Below, piece after piece: positions 1 through 10,450 of a stretch of DNA of 64,000 bases. The DNA is from Favolaschia claudopus (taxonomy: Eukaryota; Basidiomycota; Agaricomycetes; Agaricales; Mycenaceae). Below the pieces are notes generated by a model that was not told where the DNA came from, searched no databases, and saw nothing but the letters and a program-made list of their open reading frames with translations. The position numbers and the translations under genes were made by a program. The DNA lies in NCBI GenBank assembly GCA_037176885.1, contig JAWWNJ010000136.1, positions 124,001-188,000 on the forward strand, written 5' to 3'. Numbering within the stretch: the first letter of the stretch is position 1; the number at the start of each line of letters is the position of its first letter.

Positions 1-93
1 ACGCGCTGGATGGTGAGAACTTTCACCATCGCGTCCTCCTCTGGCCGTTTTTCGTGTCTCCACCAAACTCCACTGACGTATTGCTCTTTCTAG

Positions 94-103
94 CATATAA
101 AAA
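94..103 (+). promoter_or_regulatory. Probable TATA box
   Basis: The sequence CATATAAAAA lies about 63-72 bp upstream of the ATG at 166, which suits a fungal core promoter with a short 5' leader. It supports the start chosen for the downstream gene. The call rests on motif and position only. Confidence 0.5.
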
Positions 104-165
104 CCTCAGCTACCTCCGTCGAAAAGTTATCCAATCCAACTACTTTCTACATACTATCTATCACC

Positions 166-1155
166 ATGCCTTGCTCAGCTACTATCTCGGGTGTCGCCGT
201 CCTCGAAAACCCTCGGGCCATCCCAAACACAAACACCATCATATTCGACTCTCAGATGTACCTTGCGTCTTCTGAGCCTGCTACTGTCGGCTCCTTACGA
301 CACTTCAATGAAAATAAACTCGAGTTTGCGCCAGTTTCCTGCTGTAGCGTGGTGATTCATGTATGTGTTGATTGCTGAATGTTAAAGTTGTACTGATTTC
401 ATCTACAGGCCGCCCGTATCTCGCCTGACATCGAAGTTTTCTCTGACAAACTGGCCGCCGTGGACTATCATATCTGTGAGTTTGACTTACCGTTTGGCCT
501 GTATTTTCAATACACTCCCCCTAACAATCCTTTCCAGTTGATACCCTTTGGGTTGCCTGAAAATTTCACCCCCAAATATCACCCATTTGTCAGTGTATGC
601 GGCGCTGCTTCCAATGTCGACAAGCAGAACTCATCTTTAGACATTACTGCCGAGCAATATCTTTCTGCCAACAAGGCTTACAACAACCAATTCCCGGTTC
701 ACTTCGTTTTCCCTGACACCCCACGCTGGCAGAACAAAAAACCCCTTCCAGGGCCAGGCAAGCCGGTCGTAGTTGATGGTTTCCTAACTGGTGTTGAGCG
801 CAACCCGGATCGTACTGTCAAACATTTCATCATTGACATCGAGAAGGTCACCTTTGTTGGTCAAGGGACATCTGCACCAAAAGCGGAGCCAAGTCCTGTT
901 AAATTGAGTATGTGATTTCTACCTTTCTTTCTCCCCAATTCTTCAACAACTCTGTCGCCCTCAGAATCCGACTCCGGTGCCTCCGCGCTGATGTTCACTG
1001 GTTTTGACGAGGTCACGGAACAACAACCCGCTCCAAAAAAGCGAAAAATCACGTTAGTCACCACCGATGATCACCCTACCGAGCAGCCCAACAACAGAGA
1101 CGACGATAAAGGCGAAGGTAGTTCCACTGGTGGTCGTCGCCGTCAGCGACAGTAG
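166..1155 (+). CDS. Uncharacterised basidiomycete protein with C-terminal NLS (3 exons, about 294 aa)
   Basis: I do not recognise a named domain. I read exons 166-360, 409-907 and 965-1155, with introns 361-408 (GTATGT...CTACAG) and 908-964 (GTATGT...CCTCAG); both keep the frame. The protein starts MPCSATISGVAVLENP. Its middle is rich in beta-type segments (PFVSVCGAASNVDK, KPVVVDGFLTGVERNP, HFIIDIEKVTFVGQG), which would suit a small beta-barrel or OB-like fold, but that is inference. The tail is acidic and Ser-rich with a classical nuclear signal, PAPKKRKI, followed by an Arg-rich end (GGRRRQRQ), so a nuclear or nucleic-acid role is plausible. An oddity: at 476-537 there is a convincing GTGAGT...TTCCAG intron-like stretch of 62 nt whose removal would shift the frame, whereas reading through stays open. 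Either the intron is retained or lost, or a 1-nt indel has damaged the gene. A TATA box sits about 65 bp upstream of the ATG. Confidence 0.6.
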
Positions 1156-1214
1156 AATATATTTGCACTTTGTATTCCAAATTTAAATTTTGTCCTTAAA
1201 CTATGGCACACATA

Positions 1215-1975
1215 CTGTCTCATAATTAAAAACCAACAATGTGCTGTGGTTTTTTATTTTTTTTCAACAATGTGAACGGGTTTCGCCTCAAAAAACGCAA
1301 TGTGACAGTTTTCGTTTCAGAAAAAACACAATGTGTGGCCAGTCCCCCATAGAAATGACAATAAGGGTTCTTAAGCCGCACAAATGACAATGCAATTGTC
1401 TTGACACAAAGTCCCGAGAATACTCGGCAACCATGAACCGGCCGAACTCTGCCGCCGCTCCATCACTTTCGGATCACGGAAACTGTTGACCCAGACAACA
1501 GTTCTTTCGGCAACACCTCAAAACACTGTGAAGGGACACTCGAAGTCCAAGGATGCCCCAGCCTAAGAAATTGCACCATATATTGGAGAGTCTGACACTT
1601 GTCCCCCAGCAAAATTGGACTCTAAACCTGAGTGCACAGCGGGGGGAAATCGTTCTAATTAGGGAAGTTTGCAAGTTTCGAGTACGTTTTAGTACACAAA
1701 CAGACTTCTGTTCGTACTTAAGTCTACTGAAAATTTGCCTCATATACTTCCGAATTGACTCTGGTGCACAGTCGAAGCATAGAAGCAAACATCAGTAGTA
1801 CATCAGATCGCCGCTGTGCCGAAGCTCTGCCGACCTATTCCTGAAGTTACTAAGTTCACATTGCGTTTTTTTAGCATCGTAGGCGGATTGTGATTTTTAC
1901 CGGAAACATTTACCTATGAATTGAGATTTTTCTACTAGCTTCATTGTGTTTTTGGAACGGGTAATTATGAGACAC
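1215..1975. mobile_element. MITE/fold-back-like element with TGTCTCATAATTA termini
   Basis: The left end (from 1215) reads CTGTCTCATAATTA and the right end (to 1975) reads TAATTATGAGACAC, a 13-bp inverted match. TA lies just outside both ends, as expected for a TA target duplication. Inside, the left arm repeats CAATGTG and the right arm repeats CACATTG or CATTGTG, so the arms are loosely inverted. No coding capacity was recognised in the 761 bp. Confidence 0.4.
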
Positions 1976-2040
1976 TATACCGCCCATATTAAACACTCTG
2001 CGCATACCCTATATTGAGATAACCCGTGGCGAAGCACGGG

Positions 2041-2268
2041 CTCACTGCTAGTGAAGGAGAATTGAAATCATTATTCCGTGAAATTCAATGGAAAACTACG
2101 TGAATGAACCCCATGAAACGTTCCATTCACTTAGTCCAACTAGGTGAATTGAATCCCGTGAAATTCACAAGTTCTGCGTGAAATTCATGGGCTTTTCTGG
2201 TGAACTTCAGGTGAAGCTTGGGTGAATCAACTGCGTGAAATTCATGGGGTTTGCGGCCCACAGTGCAC
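2041..2268. repeat. Region with repeated CGTGAAATTCA motif, MITE-like
   Basis: At least five variants of CGTGAAATTCA(T) occur in about 230 bp. The right end (ATGGGGTTTGCGGCCCACAG, then TGC) closely resembles the end of the palindromic element at 14585-14692, and the left end contains CACTGC. It is probably a diverged member of the same CACTGTG-ended family. No gene was seen in the adjacent 2281-2911. Confidence 0.35.
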
Positions 2269-2911
2269 CACCACAGCGGCTATCTCACTCTTGCTACCAT
2301 TCTACGCATCTATACTTTCAAACTATGTATTGTAATGCCGGTGCCCGGCTTACAGAAAAGGGGGAGCTTGCGCTAATTCCGTCCAGCCTGAACAGTGAGA
2401 GGCAAAGCAAAGGCAAAGTTTCGTTAAATCAGCCTTACATACACAACTCAAGCCATACTTCCTGTCTTAGTGTCGCAGTCCCGGTAAAACCTGCTACCAT
2501 AGAGCTGAATTCAGGAATTTGTGCAATTTTGACTGCTGCCCAGGCTAATGGTTCTGATTTTTTTTTGGGGGTGAATGGAATTGATGGACTCGGAACCGTG
2601 TGAACTGAAGTTGATGGTATTCCTGCCTTTGTGGTTTCTTCGAAAGTCGGGAGTAATTTCCTATTGATGCGAGCCCTTGGCTGAGAGTATTTCTTTATTG
2701 CACTTTCCCCTGATTGCGCCGCTGTACAGTAGGCCACTTGTCTCTAACGTGGGAAAGTAGGCACATTGCACAGCCATCGACTTTTCGGGAACCTCAGACA
2801 AAAGGGGGGAGCAAGCTCCCCCAATAAACTTTCTGTGCCCCTCCGTTACCCGTCCGCTTGGCGCTTGAGTGATTCACAAATCACGGTCCCCAGAAACTGA
2901 AAATTTGCGCG

Positions 2912-3399
2912 ATGGCGCTTTATATTCCGGCCGTTTACGATCCTCCCTCGTTTACAAGGGGAGGAAACCAACACCAAAGAGCTTCAGATGTTAGTTCTTC
3001 TGTGCTGCTGGCCCTTGTCTTACAGGGTCTTGATTGTTCCACTTTCGTAATTCCCTTTCCCAACGGCGATTTGGATGTTTCTGTCGAAGGTTTGTGAATG
3101 CACTTGACATTCACATGTTTTACCAAAGGACTAAATCCCCCCAGGTGTGGTCGAAAAATTCATTTAGTGTCGGGGCTTCGCAACCCCAGCTGCCTGGCAC
3201 GAGTCTGCCAGATACGACGTCCACTCGGTCGAAGAGGGATAAACGGAGCGGCCGATGTGCTATTTGCGTCAATAGCTATTGCTTCAAGCGGCACGAATGT
3301 CCAGGAAAGGGGAATCGGTTGTGTCGTTGTGGTCATCCGCCGTTGACGAAGAAGCCGCGTATTTCGGAGGCGCAGATACAAGCGTACTGGGCCGAATAG
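2912..3399 (+). pseudogene. C-terminal fragment of a Cys-rich (zinc-knuckle-like) protein
   Basis: Two open stretches look like neighbouring exons: 2912-about 3089 (VLLALVLQGLDCSTFVIPFP) and about 3145-3399. The second carries a tight Cys/His cluster, GRCAICVNSYCFKRHECPGK followed by GNRLCRCGHPPL, ending PRISEAQIQAYWAE. The spacing C-x2-C-x4-C-x5-C-x7-C-x-C-x2-H suggests a small zinc-binding tail of a transposon-type protein. The acceptor CCCCAG at 3144 is good, but the obvious donor at 3090 leaves the wrong phase, so the copy appears broken. No N-terminal part was found. The family is unknown to me. Confidence 0.35.
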
Positions 3400-5563
3400 C
3401 TACAATAGCAATCATTGACAAACTATACTTACTTCCAATTCCCCACAAAATGACCGCCATTGAACAACTGCGTCAATACAATTTTTCGTGTCTTGTGCAT
3501 CTCGCTGTTTCTCAAAATATTTAAGACCATCCTGCGAAGCAATAAATGAGATATTGATGAAGTATATTCAATTTATACAACGGACTCTGACAATGAGTAC
3601 AGGTACTCGCGTGATGCTCACGTCGTTTTTGACCGGTTCTTGCCTTCCAGAAAACATTATGGGGACATCTCAAGTGCTGAATGTGTGTATTTGATCAATG
3701 GCCATTTTCAATTGCATCAGAAACTGTTGATGTTATGAATTAAACGCAATTTTTGCGAATAAATCCATATGTGGGAAATTTCAACAGCTTAAGTAGATAT
3801 TTTTTCAACAAACTAAATGCACCCGAATGGAGGCCTAATGATACCAAGGTGATGCCCAACTTAGTTTGAATAGATAGCTATACTCGTTCAGGGGCTAGAG
3901 CGCCCCGAAGTTGGCCAAAATCAGCCAAAAATGCCCAACATGGCTCAAAATGGCCAAAATCGGCAGGACAACGGATACAGATATTGACCCAAAACAACTT
4001 GGCGACACATTTGGGAGATATTGAACTATAATTTGGGGTATTCGGAATTCTTTGAAAAAATTGTTCTGCGCAGTTGAAAAAAGGCCCGGATCAACATTTT
4101 CTGATCCAACGGATGCACTCATACAATGGCCATTGGCCAACTAAGTACACGCTACCAGCACTTGAGATCTCTGGTGTCTTCTGGAAGGCAAGAACCGGTC
4201 AATAACTACGTGACCATCACTTATTTCGAGCACGAGTATTAGAACTGTGGATCCCCAACGCAACCTCGAATGCTTACACAACACAATAGCTGTAGTGGAA
4301 GATGGAGTCAGTAGATAGTTTGAATATGAAGACCATGCTGACGCACCTAGCATTGCCCACCGAGGTGTTTATGAGGTTGCTTTCAAGTCGCTTTTGAAGG
4401 CGCGTATGAAGTCGCTTTTGAAAATTGCTGGCATCACCTAAACGTGGCGACATGGCATTTATTTAAGGCTCCGACTGTTTCCGTTTTAACTTTTGAAACG
4501 GTTTATAAACGGTACCCTGATGCACCAATGCGAAATATTATTTCTTCCTCTGGAATTGCGGCCGGTGACATACAGTAGTAATATAGACAGTCATTTTGAG
4601 GCGGATTGCATCGAAAGTACTGAACAAACTGGTCGATTTGCGCGAGAATGGCTCAATTTGTTGTGTTTTGTAGTGTTTCGCTATCACGTTATTTGGCGAT
4701 ATTTGACTCGCCCACAAATTGCCTACAACAAACCGCAGGTACGAGGACATTTTTGTTGTAGCGTCTGTTTACAAGAGACTACAAATTGCCCTCGTTCTCA
4801 ACGAAAACATAGTCGCTTCACTTAATTATTGATTGTAAGTGGTAGCCAGGAGAATCATTTATAAGTCTATAACAAACGCCACCCGTTTCCGCTTCCTAGT
4901 CCACCCAAAACCAAGCGAAAATGCTAAACGTTTCGCTTCGGGGTTTGCGACTGTACTTATAAAATGCTATTCTGAACACTTTTCTCATACAAACTTATAC
5001 ACGGAAGGGGCTCGTTCAGAAATGGCCATGGAACCCTACACCGCCGTTTTGAAAGGAGCTTGACAGGAGCTCAGCCGAATGATCTCGGAAGAGAAGCCGC
5101 CGGATGTTGGGTGACCTCCCGCGGAGCTCATCTGAACATCCAGAAATCGATTCGCATCCACTCAGTATGCGTCAGGCTCCCAAGAAGCTCCCAGCTGTAT
5201 GTTGTGCTGACCTCCTCTCGAAGCCTCCACATACATACCTTTATATATTATTTAATATTCTTATTTGCTGGGCACATTTTCAGCGCGACCTTTCAGGATA
5301 CAAAAAAATGGAGGGGAAACCATATATTGTGCTGGGTACGATACATGGGTGTATCTAAGGTGTACATACAAGCTACGGATGTACAATATACAGAATACCA
5401 GATGCACCGGACGTACCACAGCATCAGCGCACCAACAGCCCACGACCAGCCCTCATGCTAAGCCAGACCAGAGCCCCGGCCTCGAACTCGGAGCAGAGGA
5501 GAGCGCTTGGACAATGATAATGAGAAAATGACGAGATAAAGAAAGGCAGTTCCCTCACCTGCG
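3400..5563. other. No recognisable gene
   Basis: I see only short, unsupported open frames. There is a small tandem near 4384-4425 (AGTCGCTTTTGAA repeated) and repeated GGCCAAAAT words near 3911-3960. No structured repeat end, RNA gene or domain was recognised. Confidence 0.4.
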
Positions 5564-5897
5564 TCACATGGGGTAGTTCTCGGCATCTCTTCGAGAGGAC
5601 GAGGACGCATAGGATGGGAGCCAGTACGCTGCGGAATGCGGTGTCAATTCGAGAAGGAGGGGAGAATGCAAAACACGCACCTTCACTTTCACCAGAAGAT
5701 GTTCCACCGCGCAAGGTCCATGCGAGAGAAGTAACAGTATCTGCAGTGTCCAACGTCAGAGTGAAAAGACTTGAGAAAAAAACCAACGCACCTGCAGAGG
5801 GCGTACTTGAGCTGTGAAGCGCGGAAAGGTTGAGGGGGTGCGATGAGGTGGGAGAAGAGGAAGGGGAGACTGTGACGTGGCGGAAAAGTGGTGCCAT
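5564..5897 (-). CDS. Small three-exon gene or gene fragment, unknown function (about 76 aa)
   Basis: On the minus strand an ATG at 5897 opens MAPLFRHVTVSPSSSPTSSH. Two introns with textbook ends and near-identical size follow: 5741-5791 (51 nt, GTGCGT...CTGCAG) and 5629-5680 (52 nt, GTGCGT...CCGCAG), both phase 1. The spliced reading continues DTVTSLAWTLRGGTSSGESE and AYWLPSYASSSSRRDAENYP, then stops at 5564-5566. The paired canonical introns are the main evidence that this is or was a real gene. A third GTGAGG donor at 5558 lies just past the stop, so the TGA could be a mutation in a longer gene. TVTSLAW is faintly WD40-like, which is not enough for a call. Confidence 0.35.
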
Positions 5898-6087
5898 GTT
5901 ATGTTGCCGAGGAGTGAAAGGTGTGAGGTAATGCTTTGATGAGGGACTTAGAGAAATTTTCGAAAGAGCCGGCCCAAACACGGGAGAGTCGTCAGAGGCC
6001 AGACCAGGATGTCGGGGGAGCGTTCCAGGATGTTCTCAAAACATTCTGTGAAGGTTGATGGGATGTTGACCACCGCACATCATAGGG

Positions 6088-6125
6088 TACGGTAAGCGGA
6101 TTGGTCGCGGTTCGATTTCCGCGGC
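6088..6125 (+). other. 38-bp tRNA T-arm-like segment shared with 11281-11318
   Basis: TACGGTAAGCGGATTGGTCG followed by CGGTTCGATTTCCGCGGC occurs here on plus and, inverted, at 11281-11318 (and 26881-26918). CGCGG-TTCGATTT-CCGCG forms a perfect 5-bp stem and resembles a tRNA T-arm with its B box (one mismatch to GWTCRANNC). No complete cloverleaf or A box at normal distance was found, so this may be a remnant of a tRNA-derived element. Confidence 0.3.
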
Positions 6126-6159
6126 AGGGATGGTGTGACACATGGGTCACAGTGATCCG

Positions 6160-8183
6160 TGATGTTTGTTCCGTTTGTGCATAGATTTCCTGGACATAGT
6201 TTGGGTTATTAGGCCTTGTTATCGGGGACTAACACACCTAAAAACCAACTGTGGAGGGTGTATGGAGTGTGCATAGTGGTTGTCAACCTGGAGGTACTGT
6301 ACTTTTACACTCTCAGGACCTCTCTCTACCCTTCCCTCCACTTGAAATTTGACAATCACTACGCACCGAAGCCAGATACAGGACAGATCAATTTTCAACG
6401 CGGTCACGTGCTCACTCCGACATTTCCTTTCTTCCGCCGCCTTATCAAACGACTCCAGTCTGACTTTTTCTGGCCAGCTATGTATATGAGTAGGGCTGTC
6501 AATAACAGTTACTGTCAGAGATTTACACCAAAAAACAGCGAGGTTTGGTGTGATGCCATTGATATTGTACCGGTCGATGCATTAAAATGAATTATGTATT
6601 GTACGTGTAAGACATTATTTTTGAGCTCAGAAATATCTACGCTTTCAACTAATCAACATTGTCGTCTCCCTCTCCATTGGCTGAGTCGGCTTCACCCGGA
6701 GATGGTGAGTTGACTTGTTCTTCTTGTTCTTCATTACGGGAGGCAAGGGTGCGACTTCATCTAAACATCGCCGCAGCTATGGTCTCGGAGAAACGAGTTG
6801 ATTCCTTCAAGGCCGAAGTCGCCAATACCACTGTTTCTAGATCAGAATGCAAGTCAGCACAGGAGAAATATATGAAGACTCGCCCGTATTTAATCGTAAG
6901 GGTATCATAATGTATTATAATCATAGAATAATCATATTTAATCGAATTTAATTGAATATTTTAGAATATGCTTTGAAATCTGTTGGAACTCGGATATCCA
7001 GTTTTTAGTCTCATTAAACATTGTTTGAGTGCAAAAAACATGGCATCAATACTGTCCCACGGTTGACAGCAAGTTCCAAACACTGCCAAACTGGGGTTGA
7101 ATTTGAGTTATCGGGTGAGTTGGAGAGACCACACCATTTACCTATGGTCAGATAAGAGCTTCAGGTACTCAACAGACACTGTATACCCAAGAATCTGCCA
7201 TTTTTTTGGTCCCACCCATCCTTAAGATTATGATTAAATACAGACCCCGTACCATATCATAATCATAATGTATTGTAATGCAACCGAGTGTATTCACAGA
7301 CCTTAAGATTATGGGGCGAAGCATATTTAATCATAATTTTACAATTATAATTGGTTATATTTTAATATACTCGTATTTATATCCAGCCTCAATGAAGAGA
7401 ATGAATATTTCCGCCAACCGTGTGAGTCATGGGATCGAATAAGACAAGGCCATCCTTTCTTCCAACGAGTGCAGGTGTTCCTGAACAGTTTGAGATGGAA
7501 AATATAGAGGCAGAAGCTGCTTACATACCTTGAAGATCGGCAAAGATCATGGTTTGATTACTGTGTCCCCAAACGAAATGAGCAAAGGCATAGATTGTAG
7601 AGCTACGAAAATCTCTCTTGCACGACTTGTGAACGACGGTGTAGCTGAAGTGCTCCACAGAAGTGGACCGCTTTGGCTCAACAAGCCAAGTGATTCCTCA
7701 ATAATCCGTGTCGGCGCAGACTCTGAGCTGTCAAGGACGATGAAGAGGACGCCAAGAAGCACAGCCTCTTGACGAGCTCTCTTCGAATTTCAAATTCTGT
7801 GCTGCATAGCGTCGCAACGCGGCTTCGAGTGCCTCGTCTGACGGAACTAAAATGTGCCTCTTGCCTTGGTCCGTGCTCCGTCGTTTGTAGAGTAAATACT
7901 CGACGCATCTAGCTGGTCCGTGCCCTGCTGCTAGACAATATAAGCGCGCTCAAATTGACCGAATTTGCAACACGGACTTTCCCGTTGTTTCACCTCTCTC
8001 CGCGTACAGTTGGTGGTGGGCAGCGACGGGAAATTGATGGCTCGCTTACTAATCCGGTAACTTAACTTAACCGTACAATTCATGGTTTTCGCCTCTCGTC
8101 AACGCTACTTGGACACTCTCGCCTTCAACGAGGCTAGAAACACGTCGGATATTGAGTGTGTACTCTATACTAATGGAATACAT
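6160..8183. other. No recognisable gene; A+T-rich tract
   Basis: About 6590-7400 is A+T-rich with repeated TTAATCATA/TATAATCAT words, possibly an old MITE. The stretch 7699-7779 is nearly identical to 11149-11226 inside the duplicated unit, so it is a dispersed repeat. Nothing else was recognised. Confidence 0.4.
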
Positions 8184-9784
8184 TCAAAATGCTGCCAAAT
8201 CCTCCTCGTAAACACCGAAATCAGCATCATCGCCGTGATAGTGCTCCTGAACCAAATTATCCTCCATCTGAGGCGACGACGACAGGCCAGAGTGCTCGGG
8301 AAACCGCTCAAGAAGCTTCAAGTGGGCTTGGAATGCATGAACAAGAGCAGTTTGTTTGTCGGCAAGCTTCGGAATGTGAGATTTCTTGGGAATGGTGATG
8401 CGCTCTTCTGTTTTTGTGTTCCACCGCGCGCGCAATTTATCCAGCTGATCTTGAAGCTTCTCCCTGGTCAACCTGCGCTCGTAAATGTCCTCGACGCGCG
8501 GAATCAAGACCGTCGTGTCCAAACGGCGCTGAAACTCCGCTGCTTTTGCAGCTGCATCCGCGGCCTTTTGAGCCTTCTCAGCGAGAATTTGCTTGTTATA
8601 CTCCATCTGCAATCGCTTCCTCTCGCGCTCCAACCCCGCCGCATCAAGCTTTCGCGCCGCCTGCATGACATATCGATGATCTTCTGCTTCAAACCACATA
8701 TCCATGAAGGCTTGGGTTCCATTCCTCTTGAATATCGACAGGCCATTGTAAGTTGCGAGTGCTGCTGTTGGGTTTTCATCCATGTAGCCTATGAATGAAC
8801 CGAGAGTGCCCTCGTTGTGGTCATTAGTTGAAGGCAGCCAGATCCTTCCTTTCTCGGCATCGTGCAGGCCGTCAATCAAGCCTCCAGGCGCGAATTCCGA
8901 GGAGAATCGAATCCACGTCGCTTTGGCACCTTCCAAAAAACGCACAAGCATCTCACGCAGGCACGGAAATTTCCCACTACCTTGAAGCTCCTTGATCTCC
9001 TCCATCACCTCGCCCCGCGACACTGGCTGCCCATCGAACGTGGCGATTCGGTATTCTTCCTCGTCAAAATTCAAGACGAGCTCGGGAGTTTCGATGAGCA
9101 TTGCACAATGGTCTTGCATCTCGGCGTGGAGTGGGCCAAGGGAAATGGCGTTGAGAGCGACTTCCTTGGGCTGGCGGACGCGACTGGTGTATGGAAGCGC
9201 GATGAAGAGGTGGTAGATGGCTAAGACAGCAAGTTCGGTGAGTGTTGGTCCGTCGTTCAACGCGGCATAAACATTCTTTTCAATGTTCGTCCACCCCGGA
9301 CGCGCTTTCAGGTCTTTAATCGCCACGAGAAACTCTTGATAAATCTCCCGACGCGCAATGAGCTCGCAAGCTGCGTCTCTGTGGCTTCCAAACTGCGTCT
9401 GATTGTTTTAGGGAACCGGTGAACGGGCTCGCCATTCTCCAACCTCGAACGGAGGAAGATATCAAGCTGATCGCCCTGCCCACGTTTTTGGATCGCATTC
9501 TCGAAGATTGCACCGGCGAGCGCGACGGCTTTGGCGCCTCCGAACGACGCGTTCTCGACACGTTTGAGATCATCATCGGTTGGAGGCTTCTCGCCGACTT
9601 CTGGGTGCAAGACGCGTCGGACAGCCTCCGCCGATTCTTTGTTAGCGAGCGGGATGGGACCGTCAACTCCCAACTCCTTCCAGTGCGCCGTCATGTAGGT
9701 GTTACCACCCTTGAAGCTATTCTGATCTTTATGCATGCAGCAGCCAGTCCAGAGAGTTTATCCTATACTTTAAAACACAACGGG
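8184..9784 (-). pseudogene. Transposase-like basidiomycete repeat protein, frameshifted and 5'-truncated
   Basis: Two minus-strand frames join into one protein. The upstream frame (9736-9410) contains GCCMHKDQNSFKGGNTYMTA and LGVDGPIPLANKESAEAVRR. The downstream frame (9405-8184) runs NNQTQFGSHRDAACELIARR, then WLPSTNDHNEGTLGSFIGYM, then a long charged helical region (KLDAAGLERERKRLQMEYNK) and ends EEDLAAF. The frames meet at a short T run (9406-9409 on plus); one missing base there explains the break. The HKD and NDHNEG motifs could be the Asp and Glu of an RNase-H-fold (DDE) transposase, but this is inference. A stop lies just upstream of CCMHKD, and the expected N-terminal half is absent. 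The truncated end lies about 40 bp from the left breakpoint of the 15.6-kb duplication. Confidence 0.5.
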
Positions 9785-9822
9785 CATAGCATTGCGCCCA
9801 GAAAGGGAAATTCACCCCGTGA

Positions 9823-9925
9823 CTTTCTGTCAAAGCCTGAGAATCCCCGCGGCGACGCGCGCCGGCGAGTGCAGCGAGCGGCAGTGCAGCGCCGTCGGCC
9901 TGGAAAGCAGCAAGGTGAGTGCAGG
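9823..9925. repeat. GC-rich dispersed repeat (partial copy)
   Basis: A GC-rich core with GCGAGTGCAGCGAGCGGCAG followed by TGC and a downstream AGCAAG occurs here, at 25423-25525 and at about 50624-50775. The 50.6-kb copy has a GTGACTTTTGACAGAAAATC hairpin region at its left. The matching words GTGACTTTCTGTCAAAG span the duplication breakpoint here (9819-9835). Its nature is unknown. Confidence 0.45.
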
Positions 9926-10013
9926 ACTCTTGCGTGGCGAAGGCACGGGTGCCATAGCTCGTATTGATCGAAAAGAGAGAACGGATTTTCAGCCCTGATG
10001 TTGATTTTCATGT

Positions 10014-10448
10014 GTGAGTCGTCTCCTTGGGATATATTATGGAGGTGCTAACAAAATTTTAAATGGAAGATCACTGTTCTACTGGATCTTCGTACCTTTG
10101 TTGCAAGCAAAACTGGATGAATTTCGTCTCTGGTGGAATCATCACCGTGTTCGCGTTCAGATAGAAAAGAATATGTCTTCAGGCCATGTCCCCGCCGACG
10201 CATTTGCACATCCCAAGAATTTCGGGGGCATTGATTGCCGTATCTCAGTTCCCCAGACAGCCGTAGATGACATGCGCCAGATGTTGACAGAGGAGGTTGG
10301 TTCGCGGGAATCTCACCTATCTTGGTTCTCTCTAGAATTTGCGGAGCTGGCCGAACAAGTTTATTTGCATATCGGTAAACCTACGGAAACAGCCTGGGGA
10401 GCATTCCAGCAGATGGCCCGGCCCATCGCAGATGTGATAGAACTATAG
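10014..10448 (+). pseudogene. Fungal integrase-core domain, C-terminal fragment (copy 1)
   Basis: The 144-residue frame contains LFYWIFVPLLQAKLDEFRLW, then WNHHRVRVQIEKNMSSGHVP and FGGIDCRISVPQTAVDD. This pattern is familiar from the C-terminal end of integrase-core proteins abundant in Agaricomycetes. Only the region after the catalytic core is present; no N-terminal DDE part was found upstream, where GC-rich repeat DNA begins. The frame is open to a TAG at 10446-10448, exactly where a MITE starts. It is best read as a relic. The family call is from memory of the motif pattern, not a search. Confidence 0.5.
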
Positions 10449-10450
10449 TA

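Noticed and set aside
8..29. GATGGTGA/TCACCATC hairpin at the window start as a terminator or element end
   Set aside because: An isolated 8-bp stem with no partner or context in the window.
8082..8798. 238-residue plus-strand open frame
   Set aside because: It is antisense to the well-supported minus-strand HKD/NDHNEG protein and has no motif of its own.
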